Below, piece by piece: positions 1 through 10,111 of a stretch of 64,000 nucleotides of DNA (the stretch's first letter is position 1; every line of letters begins with the position of its first letter). Source of the DNA: Bartonella sp. F02 (lineage in GTDB: Bacteria > Pseudomonadota > Alphaproteobacteria > Rhizobiales > Rhizobiaceae); assembly GCF_026929975.1 (NCBI RefSeq), contig NZ_JANHOK010000001.1:124001-188000 (forward strand), written 5' to 3'. The notes beneath the pieces were generated by a model. It was not told the origin of the DNA, made no database searches, and saw only the letters and a program-made list of their open reading frames with translations. The position numbers were made by a program, and so were the translations under genes.

Positions 1-1178
1 TCAATACCGCGATCAAGTTTATACTGTACCCATTGGCTTGCGCCTTTGCGTTGCAATAAATGGAGTGTGCGCTCAATGAGATCGTCAAAGTCTAGCAGAC
101 CATTAGATTTTTTTAAATCTGCATAGGTTTTCAGATACATAGCACAAAGCTGAAAAGCCGCTATGTTGAGAGGAATGAGTTTTGCACATTGATATTTGTC
201 TAAAAGGATAGAAAGTTGGTTTTGTTTGTTTTCAATCTCTTTTTGAATAAAAAAAGAATGTTCATGAAATTTTTTAGAAAAATGACGTGAAAAATTGCGT
301 GGATCACCGCCAGTTGTAAAATAAATATTTGAAATAAGGTTGATGGTATCTCTTTCATCAGAAGATTTTGCTAACAAGGAGAATTTTTCAATTGTGTTTT
401 TTGAGTTTCCGTTTCCATAAATTTTATATTGTTCTAGGATGTAAGAAGAAAGCGCAGCGGTTTGTTGAATTTTTTCCAGCAAGCATTGAGTTGTTTCATT
501 AGGAGTTAAATCAAAAAGCGCATAGAGTTCTTTTTTTCCATTGTCAGATAAAATAAACGGTAAGAAATCAGAGAGCTCATGCTGATTTTGAACAGCTTCT
601 TTTAATAATTGATCAAAGGTGCTTTCATTAATAATTTTAAGCAATTGTTTCAGTGTTTTTTGCGCTTCGCTTTGCGTTAAAAGTTGGCAACGTGCTTGTT
701 TCAATAATTTTTCTTTGCTGATATCATCTAATAGTTCAAAATGGCCAGCAATATTGGCTTCTAGTGGAAATTGGTGTAATAAAGCTTCACAAAAAGCGTG
801 AATCGTTTGAATTTTAAGACCACCAGGTGTTTCAAGAGCACGAGCAAAAAGTTGTCGTGCGTAAGTTAGTTTTTCTGCAGAGATAGATTTTTTATCAAGA
901 TGCGATAAAGTTGTTTGAAGTTGCTCATCATCAAGTTCACTCCAGGTGGAAAGTGTACGAAAAATGCGTGATTGCATGACTGCAGCAGCAGCTTTGGTGT
1001 AAGTAAGACATAAAATGCGTGATGGAGGAGTACCGTTTAAAAGCAAACGAATAACACGTTCGCTTAAAACGTGAGTTTTTCCAGATCCTGCATTTGCAGA
1101 AACCCATACACTTGTTTGTGGATGGGTTGCTGTTTTTTGTGCATCAAGAGCGGCTTGAGGAATAGAGAAAGATGTCAT
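1..1178 (-). CDS. addA: AddA helicase-nuclease subunit (C-terminal part outside window)
   Basis: Subunit of the AddAB helicase-nuclease, which resects double-strand breaks and loads RecA. Only about 392 N-terminal codons lie in the window; the family is roughly 1150-1180 aa, so the gene runs off the left edge. Translated from the ATG at 1178, it shows QKTA near residue 14 (Q-motif-like), Walker A ANAGSGKT at about 29-36, CLTYTKAAA from about 57 (helicase motif Ia), and LDFDDLIERT at about 362, the usual approach to motif II. The start overlaps the addB stop in ATGA at 1175-1178, so the two are probably translationally coupled. Motifs and pairing with addB make the call firm. The nuclease domain cannot be checked here. 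Confidence 0.93.
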   Translation of the reverse strand, partial: MTSFSIPQAALDAQKTATHPQTSVWVSANAGSGKTHVLSERVIRLLLNGTPPSRILCLTYTKAAAAVMQSRIFRTLSTWSELDDEQLQTTLSHLDKKSISAEKLTYARQLFARALETPGGLKIQTIHAFCEALLHQFPLEANIAGHFELLDDISKEKLLKQARCQLLTQSEAQKTLKQLLKIINESTFDQLLKEAVQNQHELSDFLPFILSDNGKKELYALFDLTPNETTQCLLEKIQQTAALSSYILEQYKIYGNGNSKNTIEKFSLLAKSSDERDTINLISNIYFTTGGDPRNFSRHFSKKFHEHSFFIQKEIENKQNQLSILLDKYQCAKLIPLNIAAFQLCAMYLKTYADLKKSNGLLDFDDLIERTLHLLQRKGASQWVQYKLDRGI

Positions 1179-4100
1179 GATTGATCCGCTTTATAAAAAT
1201 TATTCGACCATTCCCAATATCGTGCGAGATGATCATAATCACTTTCGTAATATTTTGGAGAAGGAACGGCATGGGAAAGATAACCGTGATGTGGGTTTTG
1301 ATAATCATTAATCAATTCAATAAGATTTTTCCAAGCTTTTTCACCAAGCAGAACAGCGTTTTCTTGGTCTTTTCCTTTCGTTGTTTCAATAATTGATTGA
1401 GGCTTAATTTTATTTCTGCCTTTTAAAGGAATATAAAATAAATTCGAAGGAGAAAGATCTTGAAATCCTCTAAAAGCCCCATGTATGAGTAAAGCGGCTT
1501 CTAAAGGGAGTTGTGGAAAGAGTAAAGCGCGAACTTGTTTGGATGAAGGAGGTTCGCCTGTTTTAAAATCAATAATTTCAGCCATTTTTCCAGGTAAAAT
1601 ATCAATTCTGTCAGCACGTCCTGAAAGAGTGACACCTGTTGTCCCTATAGGCATTGACTGGGCTATAACTTCAGCATGTCGTTCTCGAAATTCAAGACTT
1701 TGTTCCCATTTGATAATTAAAGGAGCAAGATTTTCAAATGAGGACCACCAAATTATTTCAATATCAGAAGGTAAGTTTAATTTGTCAAATTCTTGACGTC
1801 CAATAGTCAGTAAATCCTGTAATGCATTTGCAGTATGAGGGTTTTTTATTTGTGTACAAAAAGCAGCCATAATCGCGTGATAGAGAATACCGCGTTCTTT
1901 GGCATTGGGGTCATGAATAAGGGGTTTAAGTGGTTTGAGATGCAAGATTTTTTTGGCGTAAATAGCATAAGGGTCGTATCTCAATGTTTCTATTTCAGTG
2001 ACTGAGAAATGACGTGGGCGCATTTCAAGTGGAGGAATAGGACAAGGTCTTTTGACAGAGAAAGTTATCTCTGTATGATCGAGCATTTTTGCCCAATGAA
2101 TAAATGTTTCTCCTCGTGTGCAAATTTGCTGCCATACCTTCTTTCCTATGACTGTTTCTAAACGCTGTAACCAACGTGAAGGAATGGAAGGAGTATGATT
2201 AACTCGTTTGGCACGACTCATGACGACTTTATTCATTCCCATAGCCCATTGGAAATCATGAGCGGAAAGACCAATGCGCTGTTCTGGTGGCTCGAGCGTT
2301 AATGTCATTTTCATTGGTCTTGATAAAAAAGCATTATTGCGAGTTGTTATTGGCCATGTCCCTTCATTAAGACCACCAATGATGACAGTATCGACTGTTT
2401 GTAAGCGTGATTCCAAAGTACCCCAAATAAATAAACGTGGATGACCTCCTGGGGAAGGAGACACTGAACGTGTTGCTATAAGAGCAGAAAATATGGCTGG
2501 CCACTCACAAAGACGAAATTTTAATCCTGATTGATCACTGACAAGTTCATGTAAAAAAGTTGCTAGGGCTTGCCCTGCTTCATCTTGATAAAGATGTGTA
2601 AGCGAATTGTCATCATCACGTCCAAAATTTTCAAAAACTTCAACAGTGGCGATAGCAACTTCATTAATGGTGCATTCTCTTTCTTGTTGCATTAAAGATG
2701 TTAATGGTTCAATCGCTTTGATTAAAAGCTGGCAGAGTAGGCGCGCTTCTTCACACTTTTGTGGATCAAGAGTATCAGCGTCAGAATTGTTATAGGAATG
2801 TGTTGCAATCCATGTTTCAAGAAACTGATCACATTCACAAAGGTGGATACGACCGATGTTACCTCGAAGGAAAAATAGTTCGAAATTTTCTGCCATTTCG
2901 CGCAAAAAATAACGCTTGTACTTGAGGGTTGTCAGTGGATGTTTAAGAAGAGAAAGAAAAGCAATAGGATCACTGGGTTTAAAGATGTTTTCTAGGATAA
3001 GCCGTAATAAAGTTGCAGGTAATGTTTGAGCCAATGGCATTTCGCCTGAATCATTCGCTTCAATGCCGAATCGTTGTAACTCTGCTGCAACACGACGTGC
3101 TAAAGTGCGATCATTTGTTATGAGAGCTGCAGTTTTGTGAGGCTCTTCAATGGCATCGCGTAAAGCAACGGCAATTGCTAAAGCCTCTTCGCGTTCGTTT
3201 ATCGCTTCAATAAGTGACCAATCTGAACAAATATTTTCATAATCGTCACGAATAAGATGTGCCCATAGATCTGTTGTGGAAGCGGGTCGAAGAGCTTCTG
3301 ATAAAAGAGCAATGCGTTTTTCTTTTATTGTGTTGCGTTGGCCAATTTCTCGGACATGGATGCGTGGACATTTCATCAAAGATAAAAGTTTTTTTAAATG
3401 ATATTGAGGATGACTAAAAGCAGCTGTTGGATGGCCGGTGAGGTCAAAGGTACTTTTTTCTTCTTGTATTGTTCCAAGTGCATCCCATTGCGCTTCATCC
3501 ATATTTAAATCAAGACCTGGAAGGACGACAGCTCCTTTGGGTAAGGAAGCAATAACCTTTAAGAGATGTGCTACTGCAGGGATAGAACCTGTTGCACCTG
3601 CAGCAATAATGGGTTTATTGGGGGGGGTGCGTTGTAAAATATCTGCTTGTATTTTAAGAGCCTGATTGCGCCATTCAGCAGGATTACTCTGTTGTCTTTC
3701 TTTTAAAATTTGTGGCCAATTTTGCGTAATGATTGTGAGAAAATCAAGCGTTATTTGCCACCATTCAGCGATCATATCAGGTGCGATTTCTTTTAATTTT
3801 GACCACTCTATAGATTCTGTTTCAACTTCATCCATCAAACGTGCCAAATCTTGAGCAAGCCAGATTGCATCGGCAGTATGAGCAGGAATAAGAACATCTT
3901 CTGTGCCAAACATGGCTCGTAGGTGGGCAGGTAATTTTTCACGCCAAGGAAGAATAAGACGCGCTAAAAGAAGGAGACGCTCACTTTCTCCAATAGGAGG
4001 GTTGTTGATCAGAGCGTTGGTATGATCGTCAGTAAAAAAAGAATGATTTTCATCGATGTCTCCCAAAGGGAGAATGGTTGGCAAAAAGCTTGATTGTGTC

Positions 4101-4303
4101 GAGCTTTTTTCAACAAAAGCAGCGCGCAAAGCACGGGCAGCACGACGCGTTGGTACATAAATGATGGTATCAGTTAGAGCGCTTTGAATATCACCATTTG
4201 GTGCGAAGTTTTCAATGAGAGTTCCGGAAAAAAGCGCATCAACAAAATGAGGTAAAAAAGGGGTTCCAGAAGAAATAGAAAATATGCGCGATTTAAAGGT
4301 CAT
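1175..4303 (-). CDS. addB: AddB, double-strand break repair protein (alphaproteobacterial type)
   Basis: Second subunit of AddAB. The product is about 1042 aa, normal for the alphaproteobacterial AddB family. The N-terminal half is a degenerate helicase fold without a clear Walker A (YVPTRRAARALRAAF near residue 50), as expected for this family. The C-terminal PD-(D/E)XK nuclease region is visible: GRADRIDIL at about 900, then EIIDFKTG at about 912 and a downstream Gln in FPQLPLEAA. I chose the ATG at 4303. A GTG at 4309 adds only two residues, and neither start has a good Shine-Dalgarno sequence. The gene overlaps addA by 4 bases. A gap of about 375 bp separates it from the upstream tsaE gene, where rhizobial relatives usually carry a sugar nucleotidyltransferase. 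Confidence 0.93.
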   Translation of the reverse strand: MTFKSRIFSISSGTPFLPHFVDALFSGTLIENFAPNGDIQSALTDTIIYVPTRRAARALRAAFVEKSSTQSSFLPTILPLGDIDENHSFFTDDHTNALINNPPIGESERLLLLARLILPWREKLPAHLRAMFGTEDVLIPAHTADAIWLAQDLARLMDEVETESIEWSKLKEIAPDMIAEWWQITLDFLTIITQNWPQILKERQQSNPAEWRNQALKIQADILQRTPPNKPIIAAGATGSIPAVAHLLKVIASLPKGAVVLPGLDLNMDEAQWDALGTIQEEKSTFDLTGHPTAAFSHPQYHLKKLLSLMKCPRIHVREIGQRNTIKEKRIALLSEALRPASTTDLWAHLIRDDYENICSDWSLIEAINEREEALAIAVALRDAIEEPHKTAALITNDRTLARRVAAELQRFGIEANDSGEMPLAQTLPATLLRLILENIFKPSDPIAFLSLLKHPLTTLKYKRYFLREMAENFELFFLRGNIGRIHLCECDQFLETWIATHSYNNSDADTLDPQKCEEARLLCQLLIKAIEPLTSLMQQERECTINEVAIATVEVFENFGRDDDNSLTHLYQDEAGQALATFLHELVSDQSGLKFRLCEWPAIFSALIATRSVSPSPGGHPRLFIWGTLESRLQTVDTVIIGGLNEGTWPITTRNNAFLSRPMKMTLTLEPPEQRIGLSAHDFQWAMGMNKVVMSRAKRVNHTPSIPSRWLQRLETVIGKKVWQQICTRGETFIHWAKMLDHTEITFSVKRPCPIPPLEMRPRHFSVTEIETLRYDPYAIYAKKILHLKPLKPLIHDPNAKERGILYHAIMAAFCTQIKNPHTANALQDLLTIGRQEFDKLNLPSDIEIIWWSSFENLAPLIIKWEQSLEFRERHAEVIAQSMPIGTTGVTLSGRADRIDILPGKMAEIIDFKTGEPPSSKQVRALLFPQLPLEAALLIHGAFRGFQDLSPSNLFYIPLKGRNKIKPQSIIETTKGKDQENAVLLGEKAWKNLIELINDYQNPHHGYLSHAVPSPKYYESDYDHLARYWEWSNNFYKADQS

Positions 4304-4679
4304 TTTCACTCATTTTGAATCCGTAAAGATTTGTTATTGTTACTTTATAGTTATTTTTCTTCAAGAGAAAGGAGAATATGGCGATTTCCTTGATAAATAT
4401 AATGTTGTCACTCATAACAGTTTTGTGGTTATTTCGTATTTTGATATAAATTTATTCTTGTTGTATGAAACCGATGAATCCAGAATATATGGAAAGCTGT
4501 ATTGTTATGAATATGACAGACAATATTTTAAATTTCTGTCTCTTTCAGCAGAGATCTAACAAAGCATATACGCTGAATGGATATAAGAATAGCGGTAAAT
4601 GAAGAGAGATGCATTGTTACATCATGTTTTACTGTTACGAGGTTTTTGAAGCAACATCATAAATGAACAAGTTAAAAGT
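4304..4679. other. intergenic gap between tsaE and addB, no gene seen
   Basis: This AT-rich stretch has no convincing gene. A 91-codon plus-strand frame (4284-4559) exists but lacks a ribosome binding site, overlaps the addB start, and has a Tyr/Phe-rich composition typical of chance frames. I translated parts of the minus strand looking for a remnant of a MurU-type nucleotidyltransferase (expected LAAGxGTR motif) and found none. Confidence 0.6.
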
Positions 4680-6185
4680 CTACGATGTTTTTTCAAGAAG
4701 GCCAATTTCTTTATAAAAATCGTATAAAGGAGCTAAAATTGGGTGTGAAAGATTACGAATGAGATAATCTTGCATGTGAGGTAAATGTTTTAGATATGAT
4801 GATTTTCCATCTCGTTGATGAAGTTGTACAAAAAGACCTAAAATTTTTGAAACACGTTGCGCTCCTGCAACGGCATAAAATTTGCGCAATTCATCTTCAT
4901 TAAAAGAATTTTGTGCTTGATGGCGCGCATGGCAATAGGCATTGATGAGTTTTTCTTCAAGTTTTGGAGAAATAAAGAGATGCGCATCTTGTGCCAAAGA
5001 AACCAAATCATAGACAGTTGGTCCCTTTAAACCATCTTGAAAATCGATGAGGCCGATTCGATCTGTTCCTTTTTGATGTTCACGCCAAAGAATGTTTGGT
5101 GAGTGATAGTTGCGCATGACAAAGGTATTTTCGGTTTTAATAAGCTCTTCAAGGTAAGGTTTCCAACAAGTGAAAAAAGCTTCACGTTGTTCTTTTTCTA
5201 TGTTTTTTTGTGTGTGAAAAGGAAGATACCAGTCGAGAAGTAAAGAAAGTTCTGCTTGCATCGTCTGGTAATCATAAAAGGGAATTTTGAGAAAAAACAT
5301 TGAAAATTGATTCTCTAAAGACCATGATTTTTGGTGAAAAGTTGCGAGAAATTCACTACAAGCAATGTATCGTTCTTCTATAGGTTGTCCTTCTTGATCT
5401 AAAAGTCCTTCATGTCCAAGATCTTCTAAAATCAAAAGACCTTTTTCAAAATCTTTTGCAAAGATATGAGGGGCATAAAATCCATGATTTAAGAGAAGCT
5501 GACTAATTCCTACAAACTGACGAATATCTGTAGCAAGATTCATTCGATTCACGTCAGAAAAAGCTGTATTTTGTGTCGTTTGCAGAGTTTGGGCTTTCAT
5601 CAGAATTTCTTGATGATGGCCATCATCCAAAATTTCATAAGAACGCGTTGAGTCATCGCCAGTTAAAAAATAACGATGAACATGACCACGACCATGGGCT
5701 TTTAAAAAAGTACGAATTGCAAAAGATTTTTGCAAACGTTCGATAGAATGTTCTGCGGATATAAGGGTGATATGGCGCCCACAGTTTTCATGTTTTAATG
5801 TAAGCGCAAAAGTCGCAGGTCCTAAAAGGTTTTCTCCTTTTTCTGGCCACTCAACGAGCAAAACACTTTGTTCACGAGCTTCATAAAGTCCTAATTCATC
5901 AATTTCTTCCTCTGTAGAAAGGCGATAAAAATCAGCGTGAATAATTTCAAATTGCGGAAGTTGATAAGTTTGAGTAAGAGTAAAAGTAGGACTTGGCACA
6001 TCAAGAGTATCATCATTGGCAAGAGCATGAATGAGCGCACGTGCAAAAGTTGATTTTCCTGCTCCAAGATCGCCTTGAAGTGTGACAAGATCGCCTCGTT
6101 TTAGAGCGAAAGCTAAATCTTGAGCAAAAAGTTTTGTTGCTTCTTCATTTTCAAGAAAAAAACTAAAATTCATTAGATAGGCCAT
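4680..6185 (-). CDS. tsaE: TsaE (t6A biosynthesis ATPase) fused to an AmgK-like aminoglycoside/sugar phosphotransferase domain
   Basis: A 501-aa fusion. Residues 1 to about 150 are TsaE, the ATPase that drives the TsaBDE complex making N6-threonylcarbamoyladenosine at tRNA position 37: Walker A GDLGAGKST at 38-46, SPTFTLTQTY near 66, HADFYRL and LLVEWPEKG. Residues from about 165 to 501 form an APH-fold phosphotransferase resembling AmgK, the anomeric MurNAc/GlcNAc kinase. It ends with the metal-binding stretch IDFQDGLKGPTVYDLVSL (Asp381). The catalytic loop reads RNYHSPN (358-364), where I expect RDYHSPN or HRDYHSRN in the family, so the catalytic-base Asp appears replaced by Asn (codon AAC). 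This two-domain layout is common in Rhizobiales. TsaE activity looks intact; sugar-kinase activity is doubtful. A second start at 6173 is possible. Confidence 0.9.
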   Translation of the reverse strand: MAYLMNFSFFLENEEATKLFAQDLAFALKRGDLVTLQGDLGAGKSTFARALIHALANDDTLDVPSPTFTLTQTYQLPQFEIIHADFYRLSTEEEIDELGLYEAREQSVLLVEWPEKGENLLGPATFALTLKHENCGRHITLISAEHSIERLQKSFAIRTFLKAHGRGHVHRYFLTGDDSTRSYEILDDGHHQEILMKAQTLQTTQNTAFSDVNRMNLATDIRQFVGISQLLLNHGFYAPHIFAKDFEKGLLILEDLGHEGLLDQEGQPIEERYIACSEFLATFHQKSWSLENQFSMFFLKIPFYDYQTMQAELSLLLDWYLPFHTQKNIEKEQREAFFTCWKPYLEELIKTENTFVMRNYHSPNILWREHQKGTDRIGLIDFQDGLKGPTVYDLVSLAQDAHLFISPKLEEKLINAYCHARHQAQNSFNEDELRKFYAVAGAQRVSKILGLFVQLHQRDGKSSYLKHLPHMQDYLIRNLSHPILAPLYDFYKEIGLLEKTS

Positions 6186-6232
6186 TGATGGAGAAAAAAT
6201 GTAATAACGGAGTGAGATTATAGAGTTTTATT

Positions 6233-8674
6233 TCATTTTGGAATTGGGAAAAAACATTTAACTGTTGTTCCTTGTTCTGTTCCAGTGCAAATTTCAACGT
6301 GTCCACCATGAAGTTCAACAAAGCTTTTAACAAGAGAGAGGCCAAGGCCTGCTCCGGCACGTCCACCGTGATGAGAATGAGAAGAAAAACGCTTGAAAAT
6401 GCGATCAAGAATATCAGCAGGAATATCAGATCCTTCATTATGAACGCTAAAAATTATAGTATGATCTTGCATGTTGGCACAAAATTCAATTGTACTTTTT
6501 TCTGTTGCAAAATTGACAGCATTATTAAGAACGTTAACAAAAATTTGATGCAAACGTGTCGCATCAGCAGAAATAAAGTTTAAAGAAGGAGAAATTTGTT
6601 GCACAAGTGTAATATGACGTCCGTTAAGACGTTCTTCTATTCGTGTGACTGCTTGCGCCATAGCATTTGCAATATTCACTGATTTTATATCCAGTGTCAT
6701 AATACCTGCATCGAGGGTTGCGAGATCAAGGATATCATTGACAAGATTTAACAGTGTACCCGATTCTGAATGAATATAACCAAGGTACTCGTACTGACGT
6801 TCATTGATAGAGCCAAAAATTTGATCTCGTAAAATATCAGAAAATCCAATAATATTTGTAAGAGGTGTACGCAATTCGTAAGAAACATGTTGAACGAATT
6901 CATTGCGAAGACGATCAGCGCTTTCTAAAGCTTCATTTTTTTCTTGAAGAGCCCGTGCGACATGAACACTATCTGTGACATTAACAAAGGTTAACATTGT
7001 TTGTCCGTCAGGCAAGGGCGCTAATGTGTAATCAAGGATCATTCCACTGTTTAAATCTATACGGCCTGAAAGTGTGTCACGTTTTTCAGGAAAGCCAGTG
7101 ACAAATTGAGTAAATAGATTCCATTCTGTTCCAGTTGTTAAAGAGGAACAATGAGTTTGTAGCTGTGTAATATGTGTGCCTTCTACGAGTAAATTATAGG
7201 GTAAGGACCATAATGTTGATAAAGCTGGATTGGATAAACGAAGACGTCCATCAGTACCAAAAACAACGACACCTTCAGAAAGTTTATCAAGTGTTTCCCC
7301 TTGTATTTTGATCAGTGTGTTATAGCGCCGTTCAAGATCAATTTTTTCTGTGAGATTTTCATAAAGCCAAGTGACCCCCCCTTGCGGGTGAGGGGTAGAG
7401 ATGACACGCACTGTACGTCCGTCAGGCAAATCCCAAATTTGTTGATTTGATGCTGTTTGTTGAGAAGCTTTAAAAAGATCTTCTTTCCAAGCACGCCAAT
7501 TAGGGTGTTCATTAATAAATCCTTTTTCACGCAGACGCTCAAGAAGCAAAGTATGACTTGGTTCACTCTCTAGAAAAGAGCTTTCTAATGGCCATAAAAC
7601 TTTAAAAGCATGGTTGCAAAATTTTAATTTTTGATTGGTATCAAAGATCGCAACAGCTGTTGAAATTTGGTCAAGTATTTCACAATGACTTTGAAGAATG
7701 TGCTTCATTTCATTGGTAAGATTTTCATATGCGCTATCATCACGAGCAAAAGCGGCCATCCCTTCATTGGTGGTAATTCGTGTAAGATGAAAATGATGTC
7801 TTTCTCCATCAATAACTGTATGGATATGGTCTTGAAAAACAGTTTCTATTTCATTTGTTTTACGCTGTGTGGTTTCATTAAAAAGATCAATAATGCTATC
7901 GCTATTTTCTTGAAAGTTTATCATTTCGCGAAAAACGCGATTTATAAAAATGATTTTTCCTTCATGATCTAAGATCCATATGGGTTCTTTAATACGATCG
8001 AGGAGATTACGTTGCATTCGCAATTCTTTAAGAATTTGAGCCATATCGTTCTGAAGACGAGTATTTTCGTTTTGCAGTGCTGAAGCATCTTGAAAACGCG
8101 CAATAGCTGTGGTTCCTGCGATGATTCCTGTAACGTGCAATAATGTTTTATTTGTTGTGGTGATAAAAAGTTCGAAAGAGCAACCCTGATGAAGCAGTTG
8201 AGTCAATGCTTTATTGAGTTGTTGAAAAGAAGACGCTTCAAGCCAATGTTCAAATTTCTGGAAATTTTGACGGCTAATTCCTATTTTTTGTAATACAGGA
8301 ATACTCCCATCTATACGTGGTTTGGCTATTGGATTTTCCCAAATCAGAAGGCATTGTCCTGTTTTTTCTAAAAACCATTCATAATGCTTAAGTTTTTCAA
8401 CGAAATCTTCTTGTATTGCTTTTAAGGGTTTTCGCAAAACTCTTTTCGTATTGATAATAACTGCAATGCATGTGAGAAAAGAAGCGCAAGAAAGACCTCC
8501 GAAGAGCACTATGATAAGCCATACTCCATCTGGAAAAGTGAGGGTAGAAAGTAAATCAGAAATCAATGGTTTGGCAATAGCGTGCATTGGAAAAAGAAAG
8601 AAAAGAAAGCACAAAATATGAGAACCAATTTGGATAAATTTTTGCGTTTTTTTCTTAGGGTTATAGTTCCCCAC
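6233..8674 (-). CDS. membrane PAS-domain sensor histidine kinase homologue with altered H-box and G1 box
   Basis: An 813-aa protein with two N-terminal membrane segments (about 14-35 and 53-75), a long PAS-containing middle (about 230-570) and a C-terminal HisKA/HATPase module. The dimerisation helix reads HVSYELRTPL at 596-605, so the usual phospho-acceptor His of SHELRTP is Tyr599; a His lies three residues earlier (596). The N box (NVLNNAVNFA, about 714-723) and G2 (GAGLGLSLV, about 774-782) are intact, but G1 reads HNEGSDIP with Asn746 where an Asp normally contacts ATP. I read a GTG start at 8674 preceded by AAAGGAAA. It lies upstream of tsaE and downstream of ahcY, the order I recall in rhizobia. 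The fold is clear; kinase activity is uncertain and the partner unknown. Confidence 0.88.
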   Translation of the reverse strand: MGNYNPKKKTQKFIQIGSHILCFLFFLFPMHAIAKPLISDLLSTLTFPDGVWLIIVLFGGLSCASFLTCIAVIINTKRVLRKPLKAIQEDFVEKLKHYEWFLEKTGQCLLIWENPIAKPRIDGSIPVLQKIGISRQNFQKFEHWLEASSFQQLNKALTQLLHQGCSFELFITTTNKTLLHVTGIIAGTTAIARFQDASALQNENTRLQNDMAQILKELRMQRNLLDRIKEPIWILDHEGKIIFINRVFREMINFQENSDSIIDLFNETTQRKTNEIETVFQDHIHTVIDGERHHFHLTRITTNEGMAAFARDDSAYENLTNEMKHILQSHCEILDQISTAVAIFDTNQKLKFCNHAFKVLWPLESSFLESEPSHTLLLERLREKGFINEHPNWRAWKEDLFKASQQTASNQQIWDLPDGRTVRVISTPHPQGGVTWLYENLTEKIDLERRYNTLIKIQGETLDKLSEGVVVFGTDGRLRLSNPALSTLWSLPYNLLVEGTHITQLQTHCSSLTTGTEWNLFTQFVTGFPEKRDTLSGRIDLNSGMILDYTLAPLPDGQTMLTFVNVTDSVHVARALQEKNEALESADRLRNEFVQHVSYELRTPLTNIIGFSDILRDQIFGSINERQYEYLGYIHSESGTLLNLVNDILDLATLDAGIMTLDIKSVNIANAMAQAVTRIEERLNGRHITLVQQISPSLNFISADATRLHQIFVNVLNNAVNFATEKSTIEFCANMQDHTIIFSVHNEGSDIPADILDRIFKRFSSHSHHGGRAGAGLGLSLVKSFVELHGGHVEICTGTEQGTTVKCFFPIPK

Positions 8675-8713
8675 GATGTGTTTTCCTTTTGTTTTTCAAA
8701 CCAAGGAAACGTT

Positions 8714-10111
8714 TTAATAACGGTAATGATTTGGTTTATAAGGTCCTTGTGGTTTGACTCCAATATAAGCAGCTTGCTCTTCCGATAAAATGCTTAATTT
8801 GACTCCTAGTCGATCAAGATGAAGACGTGCAACTTTTTCATCAAGATGTTTGGGTAAGACAGTAACTTCGTTTTTATAATTTTCTGTATGAGTGAAGAGT
8901 TCAATTTGAGCTAGAACTTGGTTGGTAAATGAAGCAGACATAACGAAGGAAGGATGACCTGTCGCATTTCCAAGATTCAGCAAACGTCCTTCAGATAATA
9001 AAATAATTCGTTTTCCATCGGGAAATGTGATCATGTCAACTTGCGGTTTAATATTTGTCCACGGTAAATTTCTGAGAGCTGATACTTGGATTTCATTATC
9101 AAAATGACCGATATTTCCTATGATGCACATATCTTTAACTTGTCGCATATGTTCTAAACGGACAATATCTTTATTTCCGGTTGTTGTTATAATGATGTCT
9201 GCACTAGAGGCTGCATCATCTAAAGTAACAACTTCATAACCATCCATTGCAGCTTGAAGAGCGCAAATAGGATCAATCTCTGTTACTTTAACGCGTGCTC
9301 CAGCACCAGAGAGTGAAGCTGCAGAGCCTTTACCAACATCACCATAACCGCAAACAATAGCTGTTTTACCAGCTATCATCACATCTGTTCCTCGTCGGAT
9401 GCCGTCAACTAATGATTCTTTACATCCATATTTATTATCAAATTTTGATTTTGTTACGCTATCATTCACATTAATGACTGGAAAAGGCAAAAGTCCTTTT
9501 TTGTGTAATTGATAGAGGCGGTTTACACCTGTCGTTGTTTCTTCACTGACACCTTTAATTGCTGCGCGTTGGCGCGTAAAAAAACCTGGTGTTGCAGCTA
9601 TACGCTTTTGGATTTGTTTGAAAAAAAATTCTTCTTCTTCTGTTTTTGGATGCAGTAAAATATCTTTGTTTTCTTCTGCATAGCTGCCCGTTATAATATA
9701 ATTGGTTGCATCAGCTCCATCATCTAAGATAAGATTGGAAAGATTTCCATCAGGCCATTGGAAAATCGCGTCTATATAGGTCCAATATTCTTCAAGTGTT
9801 TCACCTTTAATGGCAAAAACAGAAATACCTGCAGCGGCGATGGCGGCTGCGGCATGATCTTGTGTAGAAAAAATATTACTCGAACTCCAACGCACGTCAG
9901 CTCCTAGAGCTTTGAGTGTTTCAATTAAAACACCCGTTTGGATTGTCATATGTAATGAACCGGAAATACGTGCTCCGCGTAAAGGTTGACAAGAAGAAAA
10001 TTCTTTACGGCAAGCCATTAAACCGGGCATTTCCGTTTCTGCAATATCAAGCTCTTTACGACCGTAAGCAGCAAGCGTGATATCTTTAACAATATAATCT
10101 TGAACTGCCAT
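8714..10111 (-). CDS. ahcY: adenosylhomocysteinase
   Basis: Hydrolyses S-adenosylhomocysteine to adenosine and homocysteine with bound NAD+, keeping the methylation cycle running in the cytosol. The 465-aa length fits the longer alphaproteobacterial form. Visible: [11 protein letters not shown] near residue 25, the NAD-binding [10 protein letters not shown], the substrate-region DDGADATN, and the C-terminal tail KPNHYRY, which normally reads KPDHYRY and reaches the neighbouring subunit's NAD site. The start is the ATG at 10111, preceded by AAGGAATAAGAA. It heads the ahcY, sensor kinase, tsaE, addB, addA run on the minus strand, after a 313-bp gap that probably holds its promoter. Confidence 0.97.
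   Translation of the reverse strand: MAVQDYIVKDITLAAYGRKELDIAETEMPGLMACRKEFSSCQPLRGARISGSLHMTIQTGVLIETLKALGADVRWSSSNIFSTQDHAAAAIAAAGISVFAIKGETLEEYWTYIDAIFQWPDGNLSNLILDDGADATNYIITGSYAEENKDILLHPKTEEEEFFFKQIQKRIAATPGFFTRQRAAIKGVSEETTTGVNRLYQLHKKGLLPFPVINVNDSVTKSKFDNKYGCKESLVDGIRRGTDVMIAGKTAIVCGYGDVGKGSAASLSGAGARVKVTEIDPICALQAAMDGYEVVTLDDAASSADIIITTTGNKDIVRLEHMRQVKDMCIIGNIGHFDNEIQVSALRNLPWTNIKPQVDMITFPDGKRIILLSEGRLLNLGNATGHPSFVMSASFTNQVLAQIELFTHTENYKNEVTVLPKHLDEKVARLHLDRLGVKLSILSEEQAAYIGVKPQGPYKPNHYRY

Noticed and set aside
4284-4559. 91-codon plus-strand frame between addB and tsaE
   Set aside because: No ribosome site, overlaps the addB start antisense, and has a Tyr/Phe-rich composition typical of chance frames in AT-rich DNA.
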